24,398 bases of DNA from Clostridium sp. CAG:167 (GTDB lineage Bacteria > Bacillota > Clostridia > Lachnospirales > Lachnospiraceae): positions 12,100-36,497 of the forward strand of contig HF998322.1 of the NCBI GenBank assembly GCA_000433735.1. The letters are read 5' to 3'. A program made the translations under genes and the position numbers. The notes under the pieces are model-generated. The model ran no database searches. It saw only the letters and a program-made list of their open reading frames with translations, and had not been told where the DNA came from. Below, one piece after another: positions 1 through 8,088 of this stretch (position 1 is the stretch's first letter; every line of letters starts with the position of its first letter).

Positions 1-611
1 TTGTTTTCTTCTGCATTCAGTTTCTGCAGTGCCTCATGGATCTTCTCTGTCGTTTTTTTCACATCCAGCGTCACACCCTGTTTTTCTTTGGTATACACCA
101 GACTTCCCTGTTTCATTTTAATCTGGGAATTCTTGGCCTTGGTACATTTTTTACCACAGGTCTTCTCCACAAACTTCTTAACCTTGGCCTCGGAATAAGT
201 AAAAGCCACGGAAAAATTTCTGTGTCTCAGCTGCAGGTCCCGCACTTCTTTGTAATTAGAAAAAATATTTCCTGTCTTTCCCAGTTTTAAGGCCTGCTCT
301 TTTAAGGCCTGCTCTACCACATCCCCGCTTTCGCATTTATATCCAAGTTTTTCCAAAGTCGCAGTAACCTTTTTCCCGTTTACATCTACCTCCAGGCTTT
401 TGGATGCCAGGGAATCCAGTTTGCTCTGTATCTTTTTCTCTGCCTCATCTTTTGTCATACCACTGACATCCATGCCGTCAATGGTGACACCCTGGCAGAT
501 CTTATCCGGATCCGGCTGGCTCGTATAACAAGCCACCCCTACATAGGCCGCGATCAATGCGGACATTCCTATAATAAACCCGATAGCCGGGCCAAATCTT
601 TGTTTTCTCAT
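1..611 (-). CDS. VanW-family protein, N-terminal part (truncated by window edge)
   Basis: Reading the minus strand from the ATG at 611 gives about 203 residues that run off the window. It starts MRKQRFGPAIGFIIGMSAL, a short basic N-terminus followed by one membrane segment (about residues 8-28). An extracellular part follows with the motif GVTIDGMDVSGMTKDEA, typical of the putative peptidoglycan-binding domain (PG_binding_4 type) that precedes VanW domains in Clostridia. The family is envelope-associated, with no firmly established biochemical role. The VanW domain itself should lie beyond the window and is not seen. An upstream ATG 5 nt earlier hits a stop after two codons, and a GGAGG SD at 621-625 sits 9 nt from the ATG at 611, which fixes the start. 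The 31-residue peptide gene lies 51 bp upstream on the same strand and may be co-transcribed. Confidence 0.8.
   Translation of the reverse strand, partial: MRKQRFGPAIGFIIGMSALIAAYVGVACYTSQPDPDKICQGVTIDGMDVSGMTKDEAEKKIQSKLDSLASKSLEVDVNGKKVTATLEKLGYKCESGDVVEQALKEQALKLGKTGNIFSNYKEVRDLQLRHRNFSVAFTYSEAKVKKFVEKTCGKKCTKAKNSQIKMKQGSLVYTKEKQGVTLDVKKTTEKIHEALQKLNAEEN
285..314. repeat. Perfect 15-bp tandem duplication inside the VanW-family gene
   Basis: Two identical adjacent copies of ttttaaggcctgctc occupy 285-299 and 300-314. On the coding (minus) strand they encode the pentapeptide EQALK twice. The duplication is in frame, so the gene stays open. Confidence 0.9.
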
Positions 612-662
612 CTCATAACGCCTCCGCTCCTGCTCCACACTTGCACAAATAATAAACTTGTA

Positions 663-758
663 TTAGAATATGGATGGTAACAGACTGGCGATCATAGCCA
701 GGATCAGGATACCACAGATCACAGCAGCGATCTTACGCTGATTTTTACGATTAAACAT
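663..758 (-). CDS. 31-residue single-pass membrane peptide
   Basis: The minus-strand ORF reads MFNRKNQRKIAAVICGILI followed by LAMIASLLPSIF: a basic N-terminus of about nine residues and one hydrophobic helix reaching the C-terminus. An AAAGGGGG SD lies about 8 nt upstream of the ATG at 758, so translation is plausible despite the small size. The layout (about 31 residues, Lys/Arg-rich start, single helix with an AMIxS motif) resembles the Firmicutes Prli42-type stressosome-associated mini-proteins. The match is by layout, not by clear identity, so no function is assigned. It lies upstream of the VanW-family gene on the same strand and diverges from the gene at 822. Confidence 0.6.
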   Translation of the reverse strand: MFNRKNQRKIAAVICGILILAMIASLLPSIF

Positions 759-821
759 AAAAACATCCCCCTTTCTTTACGATGTTTTTTACCACTGATA
801 ATTCAGATCGGAGTTAAACAT

Positions 822-1442
822 ATGAAATATATTGCTATTTACCTGGTTTGCTTTCTTATTTTCATCGGCTGGCTTTTATACGAACAGCGTAAAAGCCGTA
901 AAGTGGCCGAACAGGAATCCAAAGATTTCTGGGCCAGGGAACAAGAAGCCAACCAGACCCGCAAAAAAGATATATCCAACCTTCCTCTCCTTCATGTATC
1001 CGAAGAAGAAATCCCTGTGGCCGACACAGATAATGATTCTGCATTATATTATGTCGGACAGGTAAAAGAAATAATCAAGAACCCTATGATGGATTTCTCA
1101 GATTATACAAATACAGATTTAAAGTTAGCATATGGCGTAGGAAATTTCAAGACCATATCCGAATATGACGAAACTTTTCACGAATTTCTCATCGCTCTGG
1201 GCAGTCTTGCCCGCAGTTATGAAAAGGCAGATCTTTTAGACTATGCCATCCGCACCTACCTTCTGGCCATCCGCTATGGAACCCGCCAGGTGGCGGATTA
1301 TGAAGCACTGGCCCGGATCTATCTCCGGAAGGACCAGCCGGAAAAGATCCAGGAACTTCTGGATATGATAAAGTCTTCGGATTTTCCACACAAGGACAAC
1401 CTGGAAACGGCCCTGCGGAATGTGATTTTTTCCTACCGTTAA
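822..1442 (+). CDS. Membrane-anchored helical-repeat (TPR-like) protein, unknown function
   Basis: This 206-residue protein starts MKYIAIYLVCFLIFIGWLLY, a single N-terminal membrane anchor (about residues 3-20). A charged, probably coiled segment follows (about 21-60, rich in K, E, R and Q). From about residue 120 the sequence looks like two or three TPR-like helical hairpins (SLARSYEKADLLDYAIRTY, then LARIYLRKDQPEKIQELLD). No catalytic motif is visible. A GGAG SD at 810-813 lies 8 nt before the ATG and supports this start. The stop codon overlaps the stop of the convergent radical SAM gene by 4 bp. It probably acts as a membrane-tethered scaffold or assembly factor, but that rests only on its architecture. 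Confidence 0.75.
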   Translation: MKYIAIYLVCFLIFIGWLLYEQRKSRKVAEQESKDFWAREQEANQTRKKDISNLPLLHVSEEEIPVADTDNDSALYYVGQVKEIIKNPMMDFSDYTNTDLKLAYGVGNFKTISEYDETFHEFLIALGSLARSYEKADLLDYAIRTYLLAIRYGTRQVADYEALARIYLRKDQPEKIQELLDMIKSSDFPHKDNLETALRNVIFSYR

Positions 1443-3196
1443 GAATCCATGGAAATCCTCTGAACACCGGCACTATAGTTCAGCGGATTTCTTTTTTGAT
1501 AGTCAAACATAAACCAAGCAAAGGGACCAAACACAATTTCCCCCTTCTTCTGCCATGCCATCAGATCAAAGGAAAATTCTCCGATATAAATCATATTAAA
1601 TAACTGTTTTGTCACACGATTGTCATACCCATGAAGATACTGTGGGTCTTCACATTCTCTGTCAAAAAACGCCCGGATCTTCTTTTTCTGCTCATCGCTT
1701 CGCAGTTCCACAAAAGAAGGCGGATTTTTCACATAATCCCTGCTGTAGAGGTCAAAGGTAAGGACCTGCCGGAATTCTTCCAACTGCTCCGGTGTCATTT
1801 TCAGCCACTCAATGGCAAATTCCCACAAAATCTCATACCGTCTCAGACGGCTGTGCTGGCAGGAAAAATACCCCTTTTCCCGGTAATGCATAGACAGTGC
1901 CACATACATATCAAAAGCCATACTAAACAGTGTCCGTAAGTAAGTCATGGATGCACTGAACTGGAAACTGTTATAGTACACTTCCACCATTTCTTCCACC
2001 GCTTTCAGCCGCTTCAGGTCCTCATACGGCAGCCATCTGGTAGACAACACCTCATAGGGCGGATAACTGCTGAACTGAATGTCATAGGAATCCTTTACCT
2101 CATTCATGTAGGATCCTTCTAACACTTTCAGAAATCCCAACTGAAGCTGATCCGGCTTCATGGCATACACATCTTCAAAAGAATGTCTGAAACTTGCATA
2201 TCCCTCATACGGCAGCCCCGCGATCAGATCCAGATGCTCATGGATATTGCCTGCTTCATGCACCCTTGCCACACAGTCTGCCAGTTTCTTCAAGTCCATG
2301 GTGCGCCGGATTGCCTTAATGGTATCCGGATTGGTGGACTGGACCCCGATCTCAAACTGAACAAGCCCCGGTCTGAATGTCTTCAGCAGTTCAAAATCCT
2401 TCTCCCGCAGAAGATCACCGCCGATCTCAAAGTGAAAGTTGGTAACACCGTTATCATGCTCTCCGATATATCGCCAGATCTCATAGGCATAATCCCTGTT
2501 GCAGTTGAATGTACGGTCCACAAACTTTACCTGAGGCACCTTTCTCTCAATAAAAAAGTCCAGTTCTTTCTCCGTCTTTTCCACACTCTTGATCCTGACG
2601 GAACGCTCGATAGAGGAAAGACAGTAACTGCAAGAAAAAGGGCAGCCACGGATGCTCTCATAATACAGGATCTTATTCTCCAGCCCCTCCAGTGATTCAT
2701 ACGGAAATACCAGATCATCCATATCCATTGCCTTCTGAGGCGGTCCTATATGCAATTCTCCCTCTTCCAGATAGGCAACACCGGAAAGTTCTGCCCTGGA
2801 CTGTTTCTCCCCGTGAAGCCATGCCAGCACCTCTTTGAAGGTATTTTCCCCTTCTCCCCGGATCAAAAGATCCACAAAGGGATACTGCTCAAAAGTCTTT
2901 TCCGGGTTATAACTTACTTCCGGTCCCCCTACAACGATCTTTCCCTGGGGCCAGATCTTCTTCCAGTCCTGAGCCAGACGCATCACATACTCAATATTCC
3001 ACAGATAACAGGAAAAACCGACCACATCCGGTTCTCTGTCAAACAGATCCGATAAAATCTCCTGGATACTGTGATTGATGGTGTATTCTGCAATCTCAAC
3101 CTCATTCCGGTATTTTCCGGCGTTTGCCTGCAACGAACGGACTGCCAGGTTCGTATGTATATATTTGGCATTGATACCAACCAGCACAATCTTCAT
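1439..3196 (-). CDS. B12-binding-domain radical SAM protein (DUF4080 type)
   Basis: This 585-residue protein begins MKIVLVGINAKYIHTNLAVR, typical of the N-terminal Rossmann-like cobalamin-binding domain of this class (about residues 1-130). The radical SAM motif CPFSCSYC (CX3CX2C, Cys185, Cys189, Cys192) would bind the 4Fe-4S cluster that cleaves S-adenosylmethionine. Residues from about 380 to the end match the DUF4080 C-terminal region typical of clostridial members. The substrate is unknown; family members include methyltransferases and other modifying enzymes. The start at 3196 is preferred because AGGGGAGG lies at 3203-3210. An in-frame ATG at 3250 would place the tRNA terminator hairpin inside the gene. 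The ATG is only about 20 nt beyond that terminator, so no separate promoter fits between them. Confidence 0.88.
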   Translation of the reverse strand: MKIVLVGINAKYIHTNLAVRSLQANAGKYRNEVEIAEYTINHSIQEILSDLFDREPDVVGFSCYLWNIEYVMRLAQDWKKIWPQGKIVVGGPEVSYNPEKTFEQYPFVDLLIRGEGENTFKEVLAWLHGEKQSRAELSGVAYLEEGELHIGPPQKAMDMDDLVFPYESLEGLENKILYYESIRGCPFSCSYCLSSIERSVRIKSVEKTEKELDFFIERKVPQVKFVDRTFNCNRDYAYEIWRYIGEHDNGVTNFHFEIGGDLLREKDFELLKTFRPGLVQFEIGVQSTNPDTIKAIRRTMDLKKLADCVARVHEAGNIHEHLDLIAGLPYEGYASFRHSFEDVYAMKPDQLQLGFLKVLEGSYMNEVKDSYDIQFSSYPPYEVLSTRWLPYEDLKRLKAVEEMVEVYYNSFQFSASMTYLRTLFSMAFDMYVALSMHYREKGYFSCQHSRLRRYEILWEFAIEWLKMTPEQLEEFRQVLTFDLYSRDYVKNPPSFVELRSDEQKKKIRAFFDRECEDPQYLHGYDNRVTKQLFNMIYIGEFSFDLMAWQKKGEIVFGPFAWFMFDYQKRNPLNYSAGVQRISMDS

Positions 3197-3216
3197 ATTT
3201 TTCCTCCCCTGTTTAG

Positions 3217-3243
3217 AAAAAAGGCTTGCCAAAACAGCAAGCC
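3217..3243 (-). terminator. Intrinsic terminator downstream of tRNA-Gly
   Basis: On the minus strand GGCTTGC (3243-3237), a 7-nt loop and GCAAGCC (3229-3223) form a perfect 7-bp stem followed by six T (3222-3217). It ends the tRNA-Gly transcript and lies directly upstream of the SD of the radical SAM gene. Confidence 0.88.
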
Positions 3244-3279
3244 ATATCATTCTCTCTATTTATTTTTCCGCATAAGAAA

Positions 3280-3350
3280 AGCGGGTGATGGGAATCGAAC
3301 CCACGTATCTAGCTTGGAAGGCTAGTGTTCTACCATTGAACTACACCCGC
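3280..3350 (-). tRNA. tRNA-Gly (anticodon TCC)
   Basis: The minus strand folds into a full 71-nt cloverleaf. The acceptor GCGGGTG pairs with CACCCGC, the D arm reads GTTCAATGGTAGAAC, the anticodon stem is CTAGC/GCTAG with loop CTTCCAA (anticodon TCC at 3316-3318), and the T arm contains TTCGATT. The discriminator base is T and no CCA is encoded. It has its own consensus promoter and terminator. Confidence 0.97.
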
Positions 3351-3363
3351 ATCAACAAATAAT

Positions 3364-3392
3364 ACTATACCATGATGCCGGTGTAATGTCAA
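3364..3392 (-). promoter_or_regulatory. Sigma-A promoter of tRNA-Gly
   Basis: On the minus strand TTGACA (3392-3387), a 17-bp spacer and TATAGT (3369-3364) form a near-perfect promoter about 14 bp upstream of the mature tRNA. The -35 begins right behind the stop codon of the O-antigen-ligase-family gene. Confidence 0.9.
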
Positions 3393-3396
3393 GGAA

Positions 3397-5255
3397 TTAT
3401 TTTATTTTACTTTCATTTTCTTTGGAAGCCATACGATTCACAGCCAGTCCCACGCCCAGCAGTCCCCAGAATACCGGCGCCACTGCCACGGTGGAGTCAT
3501 TGGCGATTCCTGTCACGATGTAACCAAAGACGGAGATCATAATAGCAGCTCCCACTCTGGCCGTAAAACTCTCCATAGAACTGCGCCAGTACAGGCGGAC
3601 ACTGCGGATGAGATAAATAAATACCAGTGCCAGATAGGCGATCAGAGAAAGAAGTCCCGTCTGCACCCATGTCTGCAGATACATATTATGCGGTTTTGTA
3701 ATGGTGGAACCGGCATAATTCATATTGTTCAGTCCTACATAATCATTGTTTGGGTACACCTCGGTAAAGGTATTCGGGCCGGATCCGATGAGTATATAAT
3801 CCTTCAAAAGCGGAATCGTCCGGGACCAGATATATCCTCGTTTGTCTCCAAAATGCTGGTTATTTTCAAAACCACAAGATGGGATCTCCACCAAATCGTC
3901 TAACTTACCGATGGCGTTATACAGTTTGTATTTTCCATTTACTATGCAGATGTACCATGACTTGTAGTTGTAACGGCTCTGAACCTGCACTGCCACAGAC
4001 ACTTTATTGTTAATATTGACCGCACTCTGGAAAAAGCGCATATCCTGCAGGGTAGTGCTGCCCTTGACCATCATGCCGCCGTCATTGCTGTTTTTCGTAA
4101 GTGTGATGGGTTTGTGGTCCGCATCCTGCACCGTATAACCACTGTTGTTGTTAATGGTAAGATACAATACCTCATCTTTGATGGTGGTGATCTTTACTCC
4201 CTCATCCGTAGACACCATGGATGCAATGGTATGGGAGTCTGCATTAGGATGGAACAATTTGTTCATAGCGGTATCAAAACCGCCTGGGAACACCAGAACC
4301 ACTGCCACAACCACAGCCACACATCCTCCGGCTGCCCACCACAGTTTTTTCCCAAATGCCCCCTTCATTCTCGGGAAAAAGAAGATCAGAGCAAACACAG
4401 CTGCTGCTGCCACACCGATCACACCGGTAAGAGACTGGGAACCGATCAGGAATACAAAGTTTAAGCAGGCACTGACCACTGCCAGACAGTGCCATGTCTT
4501 GTTAATGCGGCCCCACTGGGTAAAGGCAGCCAGCAAAAGGACCGGCATTACTAATGCCACATAGGAACCGGCGTAGTTCGGATTATATAAAGTAGAATAA
4601 GACTGTCCTTCCGGGAAATTAAACCGGAAATTCAGCACTTTATCCATTTTCAGGCTCATGTACCAGGCACCCAGGCTGCTGCGGAAAAAGTCCAGATGCA
4701 GATACTGGAAAGCACCGATGGCACCGCACACAGCACTTCCGCCGATAATGCTGTACACTATATATTTTACAACCTGTTCCGAATCCACGATCAGGTACGC
4801 ATACACCAGAAGCACTCCATATGCCAGCAGCACATTAAAGCCCTCCCACTGCTCATAGCCTCCCTTAAAGGCCACGCTTCCATAGGAGGAAAAGAAGGCC
4901 GAAATCAAGGATAATACCAGGTAAATCCCCACACTGTATATCTCCGGTGCAGACAACTGTTTCCACCGTCCGCTCCAGTCCTTCTTCGTTAAAAATGCGC
5001 CGATCAGGCACACCGCCATGACCCACGCCAATATGATCAGCACCTGTGCTTTATAATACAAAAACACATCCACCGTAGATTTCAGGGCATCGGAAAACCA
5101 TGCATACTTGGTCAATCCTGTGTTGTAACGCTTTGCCACGGCGATCAGCGGAACAACCGCCACCGCCAATGCCAGCGGCAGGGACAGAACAGCGGCAGGT
5201 ACAGACAGCCCGGCTTTTTCTCTTCTATCTGTTGTTTATTATTTTGTCTGGACAC
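3397..5255 (-). pseudogene. O-antigen-ligase-family membrane protein, 5' end frameshifted
   Basis: The intact frame from about 5235 to 3397 encodes roughly 12 membrane helices and a large extracellular insert. Near the C-terminus is the Wzy_C/WaaL-type signature region (GYIWSRTIPLLKDYILIGSG, then NTFTEVYP and KPHNMYLQ). Such proteins polymerise or ligate surface glycans at the outer face of the membrane. The true start appears to be GTG at 5255, with GGAGGG at 5261-5266, encoding MSRQNNKQQIEEKK. This frame leaves register at a run of five A (coding strand, 5219-5215). One additional A would restore ...EEKKAGLSVPAAVLSLPLAL and join the long frame, giving about 619 residues. The downstream frame has a stop at 5236-5238 and no good start of its own. 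The cause may be a real mutation, phase variation, a -1 slip on AAA AAG, or a sequencing error. Confidence 0.8.
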
Positions 5256-5289
5256 AATAACCCTCCGTTCCATTTTCATCAGTGCCCTC

Positions 5290-5320
5290 ATTATAACATA
5301 CCTTTCCATTATCATGTCAA
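5290..5320 (-). promoter_or_regulatory. Promoter of the O-antigen-ligase-family gene
   Basis: On the minus strand TTGACA (5320-5315) lies 19 bp from TATAAT (5295-5290). The -10 is preceded by TGT, an extended -10 that could offset the long spacer. It is back to back with the PHP gene promoter. Confidence 0.65.
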
Positions 5321-5346
5321 GGGTAAGGACATAACATTGTGTTTTC

Positions 5347-5375
5347 TTGACACCTTTTTCTGTTTGTCCTATACT
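5347..5375 (+). promoter_or_regulatory. Promoter of the PHP-domain gene
   Basis: TTGACA (5347-5352), a 17-bp spacer and TATACT (5370-5375) lie 34 nt upstream of the proposed ATG at 5409. The match to sigma-A consensus is excellent. Confidence 0.88.
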
Positions 5376-5408
5376 AAAAAAAACAATTTTATGCTAGGTG
5401 GAATGAAT

Positions 5409-6254
5409 ATGCAATACATTGATTTACATGTACACTCAACCTGTTCCGACGGCACCTTCACCCCGGAGCAGATCGTGGATCTGGCCGTAGACAAAGGACT
5501 GGCTGCCTTTGCCCTTACGGATCATGATACAGTAGCAGGTGTTGGCAGAGCACTGACTGCTGCCCGGGGAAAATCTCTCACCGTGATCCCCGGCGTGGAA
5601 TTGTCCTGTGAATACACAGTGACGCCTTCCCGTAAAAAGGAAATCCACATTCTGGGATACCAGCTGGATCATGAGAACAAAGTTCTTATTGAACGCCTGC
5701 AGGAAGCCGCCGATGAGCGGGACAACCGAAACAAAAAAATGTGCGAAAATCTGCATAACGATGGTTACCCTATTTCCTATGAGGAACTGACTGCCCGCTA
5801 CCCGGATACGATATTGACCCGTGCCCATTTTGCCCGTTTTCTATGTGAAAAAGGTGTTGTATCCAGCATTGACTCCGCTTTCCGAAAGATTCTTTCTGAC
5901 AAAGGTCCTTATTTTGTATCCAGAAAATATCTGACGCCGGAAGAGGGTATTGAACTTATAAAAAAAGCAGGTGGCATACCGGTTCTGGCACACCCCCTGC
6001 TGTACAAATTTTCAGTCACAGAGCTTCATGATCTTCTTAACTTTCTGATTCCTCTCGGCTTGAAAGGCATTGAGGCCATTTATTCAAGAAATCACGGAAA
6101 CGATGAAGCTTTTGTCCGCAAACTGGCACAGGAACACTCGTTGTTTATTACCGGCGGTTCGGATTTTCACGGTGACAACAAGCCGGATATTGATCTTGGC
6201 TGTGGCACCGGCAAACTCCGGGTTCCGGTTATGCTTCTGGAGAACCTGAAATAA
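5409..6254 (+). CDS. PHP-domain metal-dependent phosphoesterase (RNase AM / Trph type)
   Basis: This 281-residue protein carries the PHP metal-binding motifs in order: DLHVHSTCSDGTF (His7, His9, Asp14), ALTDHDT (Asp38, His39), GVELSC, VLAHPL and GGSDFHG. Length and motif order match the bacterial nucleoside 3',5'-bisphosphate phosphatase / 5'-3' exonuclease group (YciV/RNase AM, Trph), which releases 5' nucleotides and degrades pAp-like or short RNA substrates. The exact substrate cannot be read from the sequence. The ATG at 5409 is chosen because AGGTGG (5396-5401) is 7 nt upstream; the ATG at 5403 is too close to it. The open frame further upstream spans the promoter and is not coding. Its last 26 bp overlap the convergent thiE. 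Confidence 0.88.
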   Translation: MQYIDLHVHSTCSDGTFTPEQIVDLAVDKGLAAFALTDHDTVAGVGRALTAARGKSLTVIPGVELSCEYTVTPSRKKEIHILGYQLDHENKVLIERLQEAADERDNRNKKMCENLHNDGYPISYEELTARYPDTILTRAHFARFLCEKGVVSSIDSAFRKILSDKGPYFVSRKYLTPEEGIELIKKAGGIPVLAHPLLYKFSVTELHDLLNFLIPLGLKGIEAIYSRNHGNDEAFVRKLAQEHSLFITGGSDFHGDNKPDIDLGCGTGKLRVPVMLLENLK

Positions 6255-6858
6255 GTTCTTCTGCTGCTGCTGTAATATCCGTCTGTCCAAGGACGGCAGA
6301 GATCACTGCCACACCGGCTACGCCGGTATCCTTTAACAGATGGATATTCTTTTTTGAAATTCCTCCGATGGCAACCACCGGAATCTTCACCGTATCACAG
6401 ATTTTCTTTAACTCTTTCAGTTCCACCGGCTTTGTATCATTTTTCGTGGCAGAGCCAAACACATCTCCTACCCCCAGATAATCCGCTCCGGACTGCCAGG
6501 CCTCTTTGGCCTTTTCCAGAGTATTGGCCGTTGCGCCTACAATACAGTTGGGCCCCATCACATTCCGTGCCACCTGTACCGGAATGTCGCTCTGTCCCAG
6601 ATGCACGCCGTCAGCGTGTACCGCCAATGCAATATCCAGTCGGTCATTGATGATCAGCGGCACTTCATAAGCATCTGTAATATCTTTGATACTAAGTGCC
6701 AGTTCATAAAACTCTCTGGATGTACAATCTTTTTCTCTCAACTGGATAATGGTAGCCCCTCCCTTGATGGCTAGTTCTACTGCTTCTTCCAGCGTATCCG
6801 TCGTCATAATATCCCTGTCTGTGCATACATACAGACTATAATCCATTTCTGGTCTCAT
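6229..6858 (-). CDS. thiE: Thiamine-phosphate synthase
   Basis: The 209-residue TIM-barrel protein shows ThiE motifs in order: IIQLREKD, LIINDRLDIA, GVHLGQSD, IVGATANT, YLGVGDVFGSATK, PVVAIGGI and GVAVISA. The enzyme joins HMP pyrophosphate and thiazole phosphate to make thiamine phosphate. The usual GP in the phosphate loop (GxGPxFxT) is GD here, a mild variation. The ATG directly follows the stop of the upstream membrane coiled-coil gene (TAA-ATG), so translational coupling is likely; the nearest GGAGGG is about 12 nt away. No other thiamine gene and no TPP riboswitch were seen nearby, so this is a solitary thiE at the end of an otherwise unrelated operon. Confidence 0.93.
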   Translation of the reverse strand: MRPEMDYSLYVCTDRDIMTTDTLEEAVELAIKGGATIIQLREKDCTSREFYELALSIKDITDAYEVPLIINDRLDIALAVHADGVHLGQSDIPVQVARNVMGPNCIVGATANTLEKAKEAWQSGADYLGVGDVFGSATKNDTKPVELKELKKICDTVKIPVVAIGGISKKNIHLLKDTGVAGVAVISAVLGQTDITAAAEELISGSPEA

Positions 6859-8073
6859 TTAATTTTCTTTCCCTCCGTCTGTAAAAGTGTCAATGACCGG
6901 ATGATTTCCCAGAATCTGCTGTATCTCTCTGGCATACTCCGGCTTTTTATCCTGAATCTTCTCGATTTCTTCCAGACACTCTTCTTTGATCTTTGTGTTG
7001 TAATCTACCTGTTCCCTTAGTTTCTGTCTGCGTACCCGCAGGTCATGGCGCACTTCCACCATTTCTTTTGGATTGACCAGTGCCTCTGCCTGACTGCACC
7101 AGATCATGGTGTCTTTTACCCCCAGACGGGCCAGTTCCTGCATCAAAAGCCGGCTATTGTCCTGTAGTTCGACAGAACTTTGCTTTTGACGCTCCCATTC
7201 TCTCTTCGCCTTGAGGTATTCACCGTAAACAAATTCCAGTTCCGTGCCATTGCGAACCTGATACTTGTGGCACATATAATCCACCGTGTTGACATTATTT
7301 ACATATTTGATCTTGACCCGGTTGCTAAGAGCAATGGCCCGGCTGCGTTTTTTCTCTGTTATGACCATGTCGATCCTGTTTTTTCTGGATTCATTCAAAA
7401 TGATAGCTGCCACCACAAAAGCAAAGGCCGCTGCTGCCACAAAAGGCACCGTAATATCCACCTTAAACAGCATCGCCAGAACAAGCAGCATGGCTCCCAT
7501 GGCCACAAGGATTCCTGTCAGAATCTTGCCAATGGACTTTAACTGCTTCTGACTGCGGACAATCTGGCTCTGATCCTGGATCAGAAGTGCCTTTTCAGAA
7601 CTTAACTGGCGCAGATCATTTTTGATCTTTATCTGATAGTCTTCGTATTCTTTCAATTTAGGAAGGTCCTGTCCGACCTTATCCTCAAACCGCTCCAGTG
7701 CCTTCTCCTGTGCATTGGTGATCTTGTACTTTCTCTTCTGCAGTTCTGCCCGTTCCTTCGTAAGGTCTACAATCCTGAAAGCCGCTGCTTTCAAGGTCTT
7801 CTTTTCTTCTTCCGGTGCCTGATCCAAAATCTGGATATCTTTCAGATAAGAAGTAACCTGTCCGTATTCAAACTTAATGTTTTCACACTGTTTATCCGCT
7901 TCTAAAATCCCTTCGTGAAGCCGTTTCACATACTGAAGTCTGGCCTGTGGATCCGATAAGTTTACTTTTTCTTTCTCTACCGTTACCACTTCTTTGACCT
8001 CCCGGTCTGCTTCCTGTGTCGGCGGTACTTCTACCTTTTCAACCTGTTTTTTCTTTCCAAAATGAAACGCCAT
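6859..8073 (-). CDS. Membrane coiled-coil protein of the DUF5716/DUF5717 cassette
   Basis: This 404-residue protein has no recognised enzymatic motif. A charged N-terminus (GKKKQVEKVEV...) leads into a long predicted coiled coil (about residues 40-180). Two closely spaced hydrophobic helices follow (about 184-203 and 209-227), then a second long charged coiled-coil region (about 230-395). The layout suggests a hairpin membrane anchor with both coiled-coil arms on the same, probably cytoplasmic, face. AGAAGGAGG lies 5 nt before the ATG. It is 15 bp downstream of the helical-repeat gene and directly abuts thiE. I infer that it tethers the other cassette proteins to the membrane; nothing in the sequence proves this. 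Confidence 0.8.
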   Translation of the reverse strand: MAFHFGKKKQVEKVEVPPTQEADREVKEVVTVEKEKVNLSDPQARLQYVKRLHEGILEADKQCENIKFEYGQVTSYLKDIQILDQAPEEEKKTLKAAAFRIVDLTKERAELQKRKYKITNAQEKALERFEDKVGQDLPKLKEYEDYQIKIKNDLRQLSSEKALLIQDQSQIVRSQKQLKSIGKILTGILVAMGAMLLVLAMLFKVDITVPFVAAAAFAFVVAAIILNESRKNRIDMVITEKKRSRAIALSNRVKIKYVNNVNTVDYMCHKYQVRNGTELEFVYGEYLKAKREWERQKQSSVELQDNSRLLMQELARLGVKDTMIWCSQAEALVNPKEMVEVRHDLRVRRQKLREQVDYNTKIKEECLEEIEKIQDKKPEYAREIQQILGNHPVIDTFTDGGKEN

Positions 8074-8088
8074 AGATGCCTCCTTCTG

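Noticed and set aside
2183..2695. 170-codon plus-strand open frame
   Set aside because: Antisense shadow of the radical SAM gene with no SD and no recognisable domain.
3197..3250. Hydrophobic N-terminal extension of the radical SAM protein (ATG at 3250)
   Set aside because: It would be encoded by the tRNA terminator hairpin, has no good SD, and the conserved protein start is MKIVLVGINA at 3196.
5100..5408. Upstream in-frame extension of the PHP gene
   Set aside because: It crosses the consensus promoter at 5347-5375 and overlaps the 5' part of the O-antigen-ligase gene. The PHP motif and SD place the start at 5409.
6859..6900. TPP riboswitch before thiE
   Set aside because: thiE directly abuts the upstream gene, and no THI-box-like sequence is visible here or in the operon leader.
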